A stretch of DNA of 64,000 bases from Chlorobiaceae bacterium (GTDB lineage Bacteria; Bacteroidota; Chlorobiia; Chlorobiales; Chlorobiaceae). The notes under the pieces are model-generated. The model worked only from the letters and a program-made list of their open reading frames with translations, was not told the DNA's origin and ran no database searches. The first letter of the stretch is position 1; each line of letters begins with the position of its first letter. Below, one piece after another: positions 28,647-37,656 of this stretch. The stretch lies in assembly GCA_013334225.1 (NCBI GenBank), contig JAAXXY010000014.1, positions 1-64,000 of the forward strand, read 5' to 3'. Both the position numbers and the translations under genes were made by a program.

Positions 28647-30103
28647 CAGTCAGCAGCTTTGTTTATCGTCCAGGTCGCTCCTTCGCGAGTATCCTTGATT
28701 TCTATGCCCGCATAGAGCAGCCGGTCACGAATGGTGTCGCTGAGCTCGAAATTCCTGTTTTTCCTTGCTTCAGCCCGCAGGTCGAGAAGAATATCCATGA
28801 CCGTTGACAGACTTTTTACTGTCTCGATGGTTTCTGTCTCCTGATCATCTCCGCCCGGGTTAAGGATACCGAGTACATCTGCTCCTGTCTGTTCAAGAAA
28901 ATGCAGCGCAGCGAGACGTGCTTCTTCAGTGATGCCTTCACTGCTGTCGAGCGCAGTATTGAGGGCTTTGGAGAATTCAAAAAGAACCGAAATGGCAACA
29001 GGTGTATTGAAATCGTCGTCCATGGCTTCCCTGAAGCGCTGTTGGTAAGGTTCAACAGCAAATGCAACCGTTCCGGTTTTACTTTCCGATACTCTTTTCC
29101 TGCTCTGACGGAGTTTTTCAAGCCCGGTGGTGGAAGCTTTTATGGCAACCTCTGAAAAATCGAGCGGCGAACGGTAATGGGATTGCAGGATGAAAAACCG
29201 GATTGCAAAAGGATCGTATTTCCTGAAAAGCTCCTTGAGGTTTACCGAGTTTTTCAGGGACTTGCCCATTTTTATACCGTTTACCGTCACCATGTTGTTA
29301 TGCATCCAGAACCGTACATACGGTTTGCCAGTCGCAGCTTCGGACTGGGCTATTTCGCAGTCATGATGGGGAAAGCGGTTTTCCATTCCTCCTCCATGAA
29401 TATCGATGGTCTCGCCGAGGTATTTCATTGACATCGCCGAACATTCGAGATGCCAGCCGGGGTAGCCGGTGCTCCATGGTGAATGCCACTTCATCAGGTG
29501 ATCTTCATCGGCTTTTTTCCAGAGCGCGAAATCCGACGGGTCGCGCTTTTCCGAGCGTATCTCCACCCTTGAGCCTGTCTGCAGGGCTTCCTGGTCCGTC
29601 CTTCCGGAAAGTTTGCCATAACCCGGAAAAGAGGAGACGGAAAAATAGACATTGCCGTTCACTTCATAGGCATGCCCGTTTGCAATCAGGCGTTCTATCA
29701 GTTCGATCTGTTCCGGGATATGTCCGGTAGCGAGTGGGGCGATATTGGGCCGCTGGACCCCGAGCATATCCATGTCTTCATAGTAGCTGCGGGTGTAGAA
29801 CTGAGCGATTTCCATCGGGTCGATCTTTTCAAGCCGGGCCTGCTTCATGATCTTGTCCTCTCCCTCATCGGCATCGTCCGTCAGGTGCCCTACATCGGTA
29901 ATGTTCTGAACATACTTCACTCGGTATCCGTTATGCCGAAGCCAACGGACGACCACGTCGAAGGAGACATAACTTTTTGCATGACCCAGATGAGCATGGC
30001 CGTAAACCGTCGGTCCGCAAACATAAACGCCGACGATACCTTGTTGGAGCGGTTCGAATTTCTGTTTTGTCCTGCCGAGCGAATTGTATATGAAAAGTGA
30101 CAT
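28643..30103 (-). CDS. cysS: cysteinyl-tRNA synthetase
   Basis: A 486-residue class I synthetase. The HIGH-type signature is GHAHLGHAK with the zinc ligand C29 just before it (YVCGPTVYGHAH); further zinc ligands are in WHLECSAMS and NRFPHHDCE; the KMSKS loop reads KMGKSLKNS. The C-terminal anticodon-binding region is complete. It is divergent from engB and ends overlapping the convergent manC-like gene by four bases. Confidence 0.97.
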   Translation of the reverse strand: MSLFIYNSLGRTKQKFEPLQQGIVGVYVCGPTVYGHAHLGHAKSYVSFDVVVRWLRHNGYRVKYVQNITDVGHLTDDADEGEDKIMKQARLEKIDPMEIAQFYTRSYYEDMDMLGVQRPNIAPLATGHIPEQIELIERLIANGHAYEVNGNVYFSVSSFPGYGKLSGRTDQEALQTGSRVEIRSEKRDPSDFALWKKADEDHLMKWHSPWSTGYPGWHLECSAMSMKYLGETIDIHGGGMENRFPHHDCEIAQSEAATGKPYVRFWMHNNMVTVNGIKMGKSLKNSVNLKELFRKYDPFAIRFFILQSHYRSPLDFSEVAIKASTTGLEKLRQSRKRVSESKTGTVAFAVEPYQQRFREAMDDDFNTPVAISVLFEFSKALNTALDSSEGITEEARLAALHFLEQTGADVLGILNPGGDDQETETIETVKSLSTVMDILLDLRAEARKNRNFELSDTIRDRLLYAGIEIKDTREGATWTINKAADC

Positions 30104-30225
30104 CTTGCGTTGTTTCGACTATTGTTTGCGAAGCTTGAAAGCCCGATGAAAGTTAAACATTTGGGTTTTTAACACAAGGTTTTTAGCTTCCTTTTTGTTG
30201 CTCTTTCTGTATGACCGTTTTTTGT

Positions 30226-30813
30226 ATGAATATCAGCAAAGCCGACTTTCTCATAAGTGCCTCCAGCATATCCGGTCTTCCGGAAGAATCGCTGCCTGAA
30301 ATAGTGTTTGCAGGCAGATCGAATGTCGGCAAATCATCCCTTCTGAATTCTCTCGTAGCAGTGAAAGGGCTTGCCAAAACCAGCTCGACCCCCGGGAAGA
30401 CAAAACTGATCAATTATTTCCTGATCAACAATGAACTCTATTTTGTCGATCTGCCCGGATACGGATACGCATCGGTCAGCCATGAAGAGAAAGCCGTCTG
30501 GGGAAAACTGCTCTCTTCCTATATCGAGTACCGGCGCAGCATAGCGCTGGTCGTACTGCTTGTCGATTCGCGTCATCCGGGGATGCAGTCCGACCGGGCC
30601 ATGATGGAGTTTCTCGAGTTTCATCGGCGGCCTTACGGGATTGTGCTTACCAAGTATGACAAGCTTACGCAAAAAGATAAGGTCGCAACCCGTCGAATGA
30701 TGGAAAAATCCTCTTCCAAAGCCAAATTTATTGTAAATTATTCATCTTTTTCCGGCACAGGAAGGAATCAACTTCTCGCCCAGATAGAACAGTATATCCG
30801 TCAACAAACATAA
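30226..30813 (+). CDS. engB: ribosome biogenesis GTPase EngB/YsxC
   Basis: A 195-residue GTPase needed for 50S maturation. Motifs: [16 protein letters not shown] (G1), SSTPGKTK (G2), DLPGYGYA (G3), TKYDK (G4) and NYSSFSGTG (G5). The ATG at 30226 ([11 protein letters not shown]) fits the family better than one five codons upstream. purA starts five bases after its stop, so the two are probably co-transcribed. Confidence 0.95.
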   Translation: MNISKADFLISASSISGLPEESLPEIVFAGRSNVGKSSLLNSLVAVKGLAKTSSTPGKTKLINYFLINNELYFVDLPGYGYASVSHEEKAVWGKLLSSYIEYRRSIALVVLLVDSRHPGMQSDRAMMEFLEFHRRPYGIVLTKYDKLTQKDKVATRRMMEKSSSKAKFIVNYSSFSGTGRNQLLAQIEQYIRQQT

Positions 30814-30818
30814 CCGTC

Positions 30819-32123
30819 GTGGAATCAAAACCATTCAGTACTCCGACACGGCCAGCAACCGTCATCATCGGCACGCAGTTCGGCGATGAAGGCAAGGGAA
30901 AGCTCGTCGATTACCTTTCAGACAAGTATGACATAGTCGTACGTTACCAGGGGGGGGCAAATGCCGGCCATACCATCTGTTTCGATAATAAAAGCGTTGT
31001 ACTTCATCTTATTCCCTCGGGGATTTTCCACAAAGATTGCGTATGCGTCATCGGAAACGGTGTCGTGATCGATCCGGTTGCACTGCTCGACGAGATCCGG
31101 AAGATAGAGGAACTTGGTTATGAAGTCAAGGGACGTCTGTTTATCAGCCACAACGCCCATCTGATCATGCCTTATCATAAACTGCTCGACTCACTTCATG
31201 AAACTGCCCAGGGCGACCAGAAAATCGGTACGACCGGGAGGGGAATCGGACCGAGCTACGAGGATAAATTCGCCCGCAAGGGCATCAGGGTTGTCGATCT
31301 TCTCAACATGAAGGTGCTCCAGGAAAAGCTTCGCGAGAACCTGGAATCAAAGAACAAACTGCTGAAGAACATTTATGAAAGGGACGAGATCGATGTCGAG
31401 ACCATGCTTCGGGAGTACGCCGAGTTTGATAAAATCATCGATCCTTATATCACGAATACCCAGTTATACCTCAACCAGAAACTCAAGGAAGGAAAAACCG
31501 TGCTGCTCGAAGGAGCGCAGGGCTGCCTGCTCGATGTCGACCACGGGACCTACCCCTATGTAACCTCATCCAACCCTACTTCGGGCGGAGCCTGTACCGG
31601 ATCGGGTATCGCTCCGAATTATGTCGGCAAGGTGATCGGTGTCGTCAAAGCATACATGACGAGGGTCGGAAACGGCGCATTTCCAACCGAGCTGTTCGAT
31701 GAGACCGGAGAAGCTCTCGGCAGGATCGGTCACGAATTCGGTGCGACAACCGGCAGAAAACGCAGGTGTGGCTGGATCGATCTTGTGGCGCTCCGCTATT
31801 CGCTTGCGGTGAACGGGGTTACAGAAATCGCCCTTACCAAGCTCGATGTGCTCGATACGTTCGATGAAGTCAAGGCTTGTATCTCCTATATGCTCGACGG
31901 CAGAGAAATCCATGATTTCCCGACAGACCACCAGACCCTTTCGCGGGTGACCCCGGTCTATACAACACTGAAAGGGTGGATGGCATCGAACGCCAACGCG
32001 AGGAGTTTTTCCGACATGCATCCGGAAGCGCAGAACTATGTCGCTTTCCTTGAAAGGGAACTTGCGGTTCCGGTGACCTTCGTTTCCGTCGGCCCGGGTA
32101 GGGAAGAAACCGTTTTCCGCTAA
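30819..32123 (+). CDS. purA: adenylosuccinate synthetase
   Basis: A 434-residue enzyme that makes adenylosuccinate from IMP and aspartate with GTP, the first AMP-specific step. GTQFGDEGKGKLVDYLSDKY contains the P-loop and catalytic aspartate, NAGHT the catalytic histidine, GTTGRGIGPSYEDK the IMP loop, and GATTGRKRRCGW the aspartate-binding region. GTG start at 30819. Confidence 0.97.
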   Translation: MESKPFSTPTRPATVIIGTQFGDEGKGKLVDYLSDKYDIVVRYQGGANAGHTICFDNKSVVLHLIPSGIFHKDCVCVIGNGVVIDPVALLDEIRKIEELGYEVKGRLFISHNAHLIMPYHKLLDSLHETAQGDQKIGTTGRGIGPSYEDKFARKGIRVVDLLNMKVLQEKLRENLESKNKLLKNIYERDEIDVETMLREYAEFDKIIDPYITNTQLYLNQKLKEGKTVLLEGAQGCLLDVDHGTYPYVTSSNPTSGGACTGSGIAPNYVGKVIGVVKAYMTRVGNGAFPTELFDETGEALGRIGHEFGATTGRKRRCGWIDLVALRYSLAVNGVTEIALTKLDVLDTFDEVKACISYMLDGREIHDFPTDHQTLSRVTPVYTTLKGWMASNANARSFSDMHPEAQNYVAFLERELAVPVTFVSVGPGREETVFR

Positions 32124-32141
32124 TTTCCGCAACTGTTCGGC

Positions 32142-32462
32142 ATGGCGTTGATGGATATAACAGTTATTCCTCTCGATCATTCCCGGGGAAGCCTTAGCGG
32201 CTTTGTGGCTTCGTTGCAGGAGCTGCTGGCCGCGAGCGGCTGCCGCTACTCTCTTCACGACATGGGGACAACAGTCGAGGGATCGGTCGATGAGCTCTTC
32301 GATCTTGCCCGGCAGTTGCATGAACATTCCTTCAGTCAGGGAGGCCGTCGTGTTTATACCGTTATGAAAATCGATGACCGTCGTGACCGCGAGGTCCACC
32401 TGGGAGAAAAAACAGCTTCGGTAAAAGCGAAAATAGGTTCCTCATCAGGGCTGCAGGAGTAG
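32142..32462 (+). CDS. thiamine-binding (MTH1187/YkoF-like) protein
   Basis: A 106-residue protein of the small ferredoxin-like family (UPF0045) that binds thiamine or related cofactors. MDITVIPLDHSRGSLSGFVA, YSLHDMGTTVEGSVDELFDL and RRVYTVMKIDDRRD match the family layout. It follows purA by 18 bases and may be read from the same transcript. What it binds in this organism is not known. Confidence 0.8.
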   Translation: MALMDITVIPLDHSRGSLSGFVASLQELLAASGCRYSLHDMGTTVEGSVDELFDLARQLHEHSFSQGGRRVYTVMKIDDRRDREVHLGEKTASVKAKIGSSSGLQE

Positions 32463-32576
32463 GGGGATTGATGAAAATATTTTATCTTCAGTTTCTTAAA
32501 TTTTGACCGTTGTAACGCTTTTTCCGCAATTCGCCAATACCGGGATGCGGGTAGTAACCACGAGGAGAAAAACTTC

Positions 32577-33848
32577 ATGATGCCTGTTTCAGTGGATGTT
32601 CAGATAATCAAGGAAGATAACGTTACACACAGTTTTTGCGGACTTGCCTGTGTCGGATGGCTTTATCAGAAAATCAAGGACAGTTTTTTCCTTATTCTCG
32701 GTACCCATACCTGTGCCCATTTTCTGCAGAATGCTCTCGGTATGATGATTTTTGCAAAACCGCGTTTCGGCATCGCTCTCATTGAGGAAGGCGATCTGTC
32801 GAAAAGCGAGCCGACCCTCGAAGAAATAATAGCTGAAATCAAGGCCGACCATAACCCGTCGGTGATTTTCCTGCTCTCCTCATGTACACCGGAAGTCATG
32901 AAGGTGGACTTCAAGGGACTTTCCCAGCATCTCAGCACCCCTGAACTGCCGGTGTTGTTCGTCCCGGCCAGCGGCCTTGTCTATAACTTCACCCAGGCGG
33001 AGGATTCGGTTCTCCACGCACTTGTTCCGTACTGTCCGGAAGCCCCGGCAGGAGAGAAGAAGGTGGTTTTTCTCGGGTCCGTGAACGATGCAACGGCCGA
33101 CGACCTCAGGGCCGAAGCCGAAGAACTCGGCATTCCGGTCGGAGGCTTCCTGCCCGAATCGCGTTTCGACCGTATGCCGGCCATCGGTCCGGATACGATC
33201 CTTGCCCCGGTACAGCCTTACCTTTCGCGGGTGGCCGTCAAGCTCGAACGCGAGCGCGGCGCAAAGGTGCTCTCCTCACTTTTTCCCTTCGGTCCAGACG
33301 GCACGAGGGCGTTCTGGGAGGATCTCGCAAAGGAGTTTGGCATTACCATTGACCTCAGTGACCGGGAAAAAGCCGCATGGGAGAAAATCAAACCGCAGAC
33401 CGATCTGCTTCGCGGCAAAAAAGTATTTTTCACTGCCGATACCATGATGGAGCTGCCGCTCGCAAGATTCCTGAAGAGCGCCGGTGCGGAAGTTGTCGAA
33501 TGCAGCAGCGCCTATATCAACAAGAAGGCTCTTGGAAGGGAGCTCGAGGCTCTCGCAGGCACGAGGGTTGTCGAACAGCCCAATTTCCATCGCCAGCTCG
33601 AGGACATAAAGAGGGAGCGGCCCGACATGATCGTTACCTCGCTCATGACCGCGAACCCTTTCGTGGGAAACGGTTTTATCGTGAAATGGAGCATGGAGTT
33701 CACCCTCATGCCGATACACGGCTGGTCTGGGGTTTTTACCCTGGCCAATCTCTTCGTTTCACCTTTCAACCGTCGGAGCAAGCTCCCTCCGTTCGACGAG
33801 AAGGTATGGCTCGAAGGTGTCATGCCGAGCGCGGAACAGGTACATTGA
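32577..33848 (+). CDS. bchN: dark-operative protochlorophyllide reductase, subunit N
   Basis: A 423-residue NifD-like subunit. With BchB it forms the catalytic tetramer that reduces ring D of protochlorophyllide without light. The cluster cysteines are recognisable: [27 protein letters not shown] and [29 protein letters not shown] and the C-terminal [16 protein letters not shown] are typical. It starts a bchN-bchB-bchL operon; bchB begins 31 bases after its stop. Confidence 0.97.
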   Translation: MMPVSVDVQIIKEDNVTHSFCGLACVGWLYQKIKDSFFLILGTHTCAHFLQNALGMMIFAKPRFGIALIEEGDLSKSEPTLEEIIAEIKADHNPSVIFLLSSCTPEVMKVDFKGLSQHLSTPELPVLFVPASGLVYNFTQAEDSVLHALVPYCPEAPAGEKKVVFLGSVNDATADDLRAEAEELGIPVGGFLPESRFDRMPAIGPDTILAPVQPYLSRVAVKLERERGAKVLSSLFPFGPDGTRAFWEDLAKEFGITIDLSDREKAAWEKIKPQTDLLRGKKVFFTADTMMELPLARFLKSAGAEVVECSSAYINKKALGRELEALAGTRVVEQPNFHRQLEDIKRERPDMIVTSLMTANPFVGNGFIVKWSMEFTLMPIHGWSGVFTLANLFVSPFNRRSKLPPFDEKVWLEGVMPSAEQVH

Positions 33849-33879
33849 ACAGAATTGCAACACTAACGGAACACAGGGT

Positions 33880-35484
33880 ATGCGCTTAGCTTTCTGGCTT
33901 TACGAAGGTACCGCACTGCATGGTATCAGCCGGGTCACAAACAGTATGAAAGGGGTTCACACGGTTTACCATGCACCCCAGGGAGACGACTATATAACGG
34001 CAACCTACACCATGCTCGAACGTACTCCGGAATTTCCGGGTCTTTCGATCAGCGTGGTGCGTGGACGAGACCTTGCCCAGGGCGTTTCGAGGCTTCCCGC
34101 CACCCTGCAGCAGGTAGACAGGCATTACAGTCCGGAGCTTACGGTCATAGCGCCGAGCTGCAGTACCGCGCTCCTTCAGGAAGATCTCCGCCAGCTTGCC
34201 ATGCATTCCGGAGTTCCTGAAGATAGGCTTCTCGTGTATGCGCTCAACCCGTTCCGTGTCACTGAAAACGAAGCTGCCGACGGCCTCTTTACGGAACTGG
34301 TGAAACGCTATGCGAAAGAACAGGAAAAAACAGCCGGGCCTTCGGTCAATATTCTCGGTTTCACCTCTCTCGGGTTTCACCTGCGAGCGAACCTGACAAG
34401 CCTGAGGCGCATGCTCCAGACGCTCGGTATCAACGTCAATGTCGTGGCACCGTGGGGCGCAAGTACTACCGATCTTGAAAAACTTCCTTCTGCCTGGCTC
34501 AATATCGCTCCTTACCGTGAAATCGGCGCTACGGCTGCCGGGTATCTCGGTGAGCGTTTCGGCATGCCGGCGATTTTCGACGCACCTCTCGGGATCGAAC
34601 CGACACAGCGATGGCTCCGGGATATCGTCGAAAAAATCAATGATGTCGCAGCCGAAAGAGGGCTTCCCGGCATCGAGATGCCTCCGCTCAGGGCATTTTC
34701 ACTCGACGGCATCAGCGCGCCCAGCGGCGTACCCTGGTTCGCGCGAACAGCTGACATGGAAAGCTTCAGCGGCAAGAAGGCATTTGTGTTCGGCGACGCA
34801 ACCCATACGGTGGGTGTTGTCAAGTTCCTCCGCGACGAGCTCGGTATGCAGATCATCGGTGCCGGTACCTACCTGCACCGACATGCAGACTGGGTGCGCA
34901 GGCAGCTTGAAGGGTACCTTCCCGGCGAGCTTCTGGTCACCGACCGTTTCCAGGAGATTGCTTCGATCATAGAAAACGAAATGCCCGACCTTGTCTGCGG
35001 CACCCAGATGGAGCGGCACAGCTGTCGCAAGCTCGATGTGCCCTGCATGGTCATTTCACCGCCGACCCACATTGAAAACCACCTGCTCGGCTACTATCCG
35101 TTCTTCGGGTTCGACGGCGCGGATATCATGGCCGACCGTGTCTACCTCTCCTGCAAGCTCGGCCTCGAAAAGCACCTGATCGACTTTTTCGGCGATGCTG
35201 GCCTCGAGTACGAGGAAGAGGCCGGAGGACATTCCGTAATGGCTGTATCCATTAACGGCGATGATAACGGGTTCGAAGAGAACGGTTCTGAAGCGGCACC
35301 GACGGTCGCAACGGTGACGGACGGCATGAGATGGACTGACGAAGCCGAGAACATGCTGAAGAAAGTCCCGTTCTTCGTAAGAAAGAAGGTGCGCAAGAAC
35401 ACGGAAAACTTTGCTCTCGAACAGGGTGAGAACTGCATTACGGCAGAAGTCTTCAGAAAAGCCAAGGAGCATCTCGGCGGATAA
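33880..35484 (+). CDS. bchB: dark-operative protochlorophyllide reductase, subunit B
   Basis: A 534-residue NifK-like subunit contributing cluster ligation and the substrate pocket. [19 protein letters not shown] is the family start, so the ATG at 33880 is used rather than a frame beginning inside bch[19 protein letters not shown] contains the aspartate that ligates the shared 4Fe-4S cluster in characterised enzymes; [13 protein letters not shown] and [20 protein letters not shown] follow. The C-terminal segment [20 protein letters not shown] is the conserved helical tail. Second gene of the operon. Confidence 0.97.
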   Translation: MRLAFWLYEGTALHGISRVTNSMKGVHTVYHAPQGDDYITATYTMLERTPEFPGLSISVVRGRDLAQGVSRLPATLQQVDRHYSPELTVIAPSCSTALLQEDLRQLAMHSGVPEDRLLVYALNPFRVTENEAADGLFTELVKRYAKEQEKTAGPSVNILGFTSLGFHLRANLTSLRRMLQTLGINVNVVAPWGASTTDLEKLPSAWLNIAPYREIGATAAGYLGERFGMPAIFDAPLGIEPTQRWLRDIVEKINDVAAERGLPGIEMPPLRAFSLDGISAPSGVPWFARTADMESFSGKKAFVFGDATHTVGVVKFLRDELGMQIIGAGTYLHRHADWVRRQLEGYLPGELLVTDRFQEIASIIENEMPDLVCGTQMERHSCRKLDVPCMVISPPTHIENHLLGYYPFFGFDGADIMADRVYLSCKLGLEKHLIDFFGDAGLEYEEEAGGHSVMAVSINGDDNGFEENGSEAAPTVATVTDGMRWTDEAENMLKKVPFFVRKKVRKNTENFALEQGENCITAEVFRKAKEHLGG

Positions 35485-35518
35485 GGATTTTATTCAACTA
35501 CATTTTTCCAGTAGCATT

Positions 35519-36349
35519 ATGAGTTTAGTTTTAGCGGTTTACGGTAAAGGCGGTATAGGAAAAAGCACGACGAGCGCCAATATCTCTGCTGCCCTGGCCC
35601 TGAAAGGCGCCAAGGTACTTCAGATCGGCTGCGACCCGAAACATGACAGCACCTTTCCCATCACCGGAAAGCTGCAGAAAACCGTGATCGAAGCCCTCGA
35701 GGAAGTGGATTTTCACCACGAGGAGCTCAGCCCGGAAGATATCATCGAAAAAGGTTTTGCGGGCATCGACGGCCTCGAAGCTGGCGGCCCCCCGGCCGGC
35801 AGCGGCTGCGGCGGCTATGTAGTCGGCGAAGCAGTAGCCCTGCTCCAGGAATTCGGCCTTTACGACAAGTACGACGTCATTCTTTTCGATGTGCTCGGTG
35901 ACGTGGTTTGCGGTGGTTTCAGTGCCCCGCTGAACTATGCCGACTATGCCATCATCATCGCGACCAACGATTTCGACAGCATCTTCGCGGCGAACCGCCT
36001 CTGCATGGCCATCCAGCAGAAAAGCGCCCGTTACAAGGTCAAGCTTGCCGGTATCGTGGCCAACAGGGTCGACTATGCGAAAGGCGGAGGCACCAACATG
36101 CTCGACCAGTTCGCCGAAAAGGTCGGCACCCGACTGCTTTCCAAGGTGCCCTACCACGAACTTATCCGTCAGAGCCGGTTTGCGGGCAAAACGCTGTTTG
36201 CAATGGATGACAGCGAGCCCGGCAAGGAAGAGTGCCTGATACCCTATATGGAGATCGCCGAGGATATCCTTTCAGGAAATACGAAATCTTCGGTTCCTGT
36301 ACCGATCGGTGACCGCGAGATATTCGAAATCGTCGGCGGCTGGCAGTAA
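35519..36349 (+). CDS. bchL: dark-operative protochlorophyllide reductase, ATP-binding subunit L
   Basis: A 276-residue NifH-like homodimeric reductase that feeds electrons to BchNB with ATP hydrolysis. The P-loop [17 protein letters not shown] is at the N-terminus; switch-region [12 protein letters not shown] and [20 protein letters not shown] follow; the two 4Fe-4S cysteines lie in [11 protein letters not shown] and DVVCGGF. The ATG at 35519 gives the correct start; a longer frame from 35411 would overlap bchB. A strong terminator follows 25 bases after the stop. Confidence 0.98.
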   Translation: MSLVLAVYGKGGIGKSTTSANISAALALKGAKVLQIGCDPKHDSTFPITGKLQKTVIEALEEVDFHHEELSPEDIIEKGFAGIDGLEAGGPPAGSGCGGYVVGEAVALLQEFGLYDKYDVILFDVLGDVVCGGFSAPLNYADYAIIIATNDFDSIFAANRLCMAIQQKSARYKVKLAGIVANRVDYAKGGGTNMLDQFAEKVGTRLLSKVPYHELIRQSRFAGKTLFAMDDSEPGKEECLIPYMEIAEDILSGNTKSSVPVPIGDREIFEIVGGWQ

Positions 36350-36373
36350 GGCTGTTTTTGAAAGAACGTTCAG

Positions 36374-36402
36374 AAAGCGGATCACATGGTCCGCTTTTTT
36401 TT
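36374..36402 (+). terminator. terminator after bchL
   Basis: AAAGCGGA (36374-36381) pairs with TCCGCTTT, closing a short loop, and a run of eight T follows from the right arm. It ends the bchNBL operon and separates it from the TIR gene. Confidence 0.92.
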
Positions 36403-36533
36403 ATTCTTCAAGTCCCGGCATTATCGATCACTGTCTCTGTTTTTCGCCCGGAAAACGTATTTTTCAGGAAATTCACAGTATTCGTGCTGCTATTGACATG
36501 GTGTTATCAGCTAACCTTCAGGAACTCCCATCC

Positions 36534-37031
36534 ATGAAAATTTTCTGGAGCTACGCCCGGCTCGATGATATGGAGCCTAAAAGCAAAGTATCGAAACTTC
36601 GCCAGGAGTTTGAGAATGTTCTTTCCCAGACAGTCGGCGAGAAGTGCGAGGTTTTTTTTGACCGGGACACCCTGGCTTGGGGTTTGAAATGGAAGGAAGA
36701 GATCGAACGTTCCATCAGGGAGTGCGATGGTTTTGTCGCGGTCGTTTCACCCTCCTATTTCAACCGCAGGATGTGTGTCTACGAGCTGAAGATCGCTTCA
36801 GAAGCCGGAAAAAAGATATTTCCTCTCTATTACAGGAACTGCGGGGTTCTGAACAGCACGTTCAAGGAAGATGGTGAAGATGCTGTGGCGAACAGGGAGT
36901 TGAACATGGTGACGCTTGTTGTAGCGAACCTGCAGATGATGGATTTCCGCACTCTTCGTAACGAAAAGCTCGACTCTGAAGCGGTCGAGAACTTCCTCGA
37001 CAGGATGGCCTCGGAAGTGGCCGGGAGGTAA
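36534..37031 (+). CDS. stand-alone TIR-domain protein
   Basis: A 165-residue protein that is essentially one TIR domain. KIFWSYARLDD forms the first strand and BB-type start, CEVFFDRDTLAWGLKWKEEIERS the following strand and helix, and GFVAVVSPSYFNRRMCVYELK contains the glutamate E84 that is catalytic in NAD-cleaving TIR proteins (the usual WCxxEL reads MCVYEL). No second domain, signal peptide or membrane segment is seen. The ATG at 36534 has AGGA 11 bases upstream; an in-frame ATG at 36498 is an alternative. It lies alone between the bchL terminator and the convergent bchJ. NADase activity and a defence role are inference. Confidence 0.82.
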   Translation: MKIFWSYARLDDMEPKSKVSKLRQEFENVLSQTVGEKCEVFFDRDTLAWGLKWKEEIERSIRECDGFVAVVSPSYFNRRMCVYELKIASEAGKKIFPLYYRNCGVLNSTFKEDGEDAVANRELNMVTLVVANLQMMDFRTLRNEKLDSEAVENFLDRMASEVAGR

Positions 37032-37058
37032 GGGGGTGCTTCCGCTATACCTTGCCGG

Positions 37059-37631
37059 TCAGATCGTGCAGGTGTATGTACAGAGGATCGAACCGCTCTC
37101 TTTTTTAATCGAAGCTTTGATGGTGGTTTTCGGGTTCACCAGCTCTTCGAGCAGGGCCTCGAAAGTTCCGAGATAGAAGTTGCCGACGACTGGCCTTCCG
37201 GGATAGGTCACTTTAACGGTTATTACCGGCTTTTTTCCTGATGTATAGCTGAACTCGCCGCTGCCCGCAAAGGTCCATGCGTTTTTACTGATAGCGAACA
37301 GAAGGAGTTTGAAGGCGATACCGGGAGGGAGCGGTTTCAGGATTTTCTGAAAGAATCCCGGAATACGCACCCTCAGCAGGTAAGCGGCAGTGCGCCGTCC
37401 CGATTCTTCGAGGATTGAAGCGGTTTTGTTTTCACCGATCTCATTATCGAGTGCGCCGACAAGAGCATGGAACTTTGACTCTTCCGTCATCTCGGATGGA
37501 AGGTTGCCGATCCAGTGCCCCTGCCCGCAACGCTTGAGTATGGCTTCAGCTTCTGTTTTGCCGAATCTGGTTTCAAGGGCGGTTACAGTCTGTATGATTG
37601 AGTTGGGACCGATTTTTGAGGAGCTGTTCAT
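37059..37631 (-). CDS. bchJ: BchJ, V4R-domain bacteriochlorophyll synthesis protein
   Basis: A 190-residue protein. IGPNSIIQTVTALETRFGK at the N-terminus, AAYLLRVRIPGFFQKILKPL and the C-terminal KNAWTFAGSGEFSYTSG match BchJ, which was first called the 4-vinyl reductase and is now thought to help deliver vinyl-bearing substrates. The C-terminal half is a V4R (4-vinyl-reductase) domain fold. It follows the lipoprotein gene on the same strand by 25 bases and converges on the TIR gene. Family assignment is good; the precise biochemical role remains debated. Confidence 0.85.
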   Translation of the reverse strand: MNSSSKIGPNSIIQTVTALETRFGKTEAEAILKRCGQGHWIGNLPSEMTEESKFHALVGALDNEIGENKTASILEESGRRTAAYLLRVRIPGFFQKILKPLPPGIAFKLLLFAISKNAWTFAGSGEFSYTSGKKPVITVKVTYPGRPVVGNFYLGTFEALLEELVNPKTTIKASIKKESGSILCTYTCTI

Positions 37632-37656
37632 CCGGTAAAGTTCGTGGTTAATGTTT

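Noticed and set aside
33817..33879. Upstream starts for bchB (33817) and similarly bchL (35411), hisG (58537) and rpsS (13979)
   Set aside because: Each extension overlaps the previous gene and precedes the well-known family N-terminus.
36493..36498. TTGACA before the TIR gene as a -35 box
   Set aside because: No acceptable -10 hexamer lies at 16-18 bases downstream.
36309..36533. Upstream extension of the TIR gene starting inside bchL
   Set aside because: The extension crosses the bchL terminator and adds no domain; later starts fit better.
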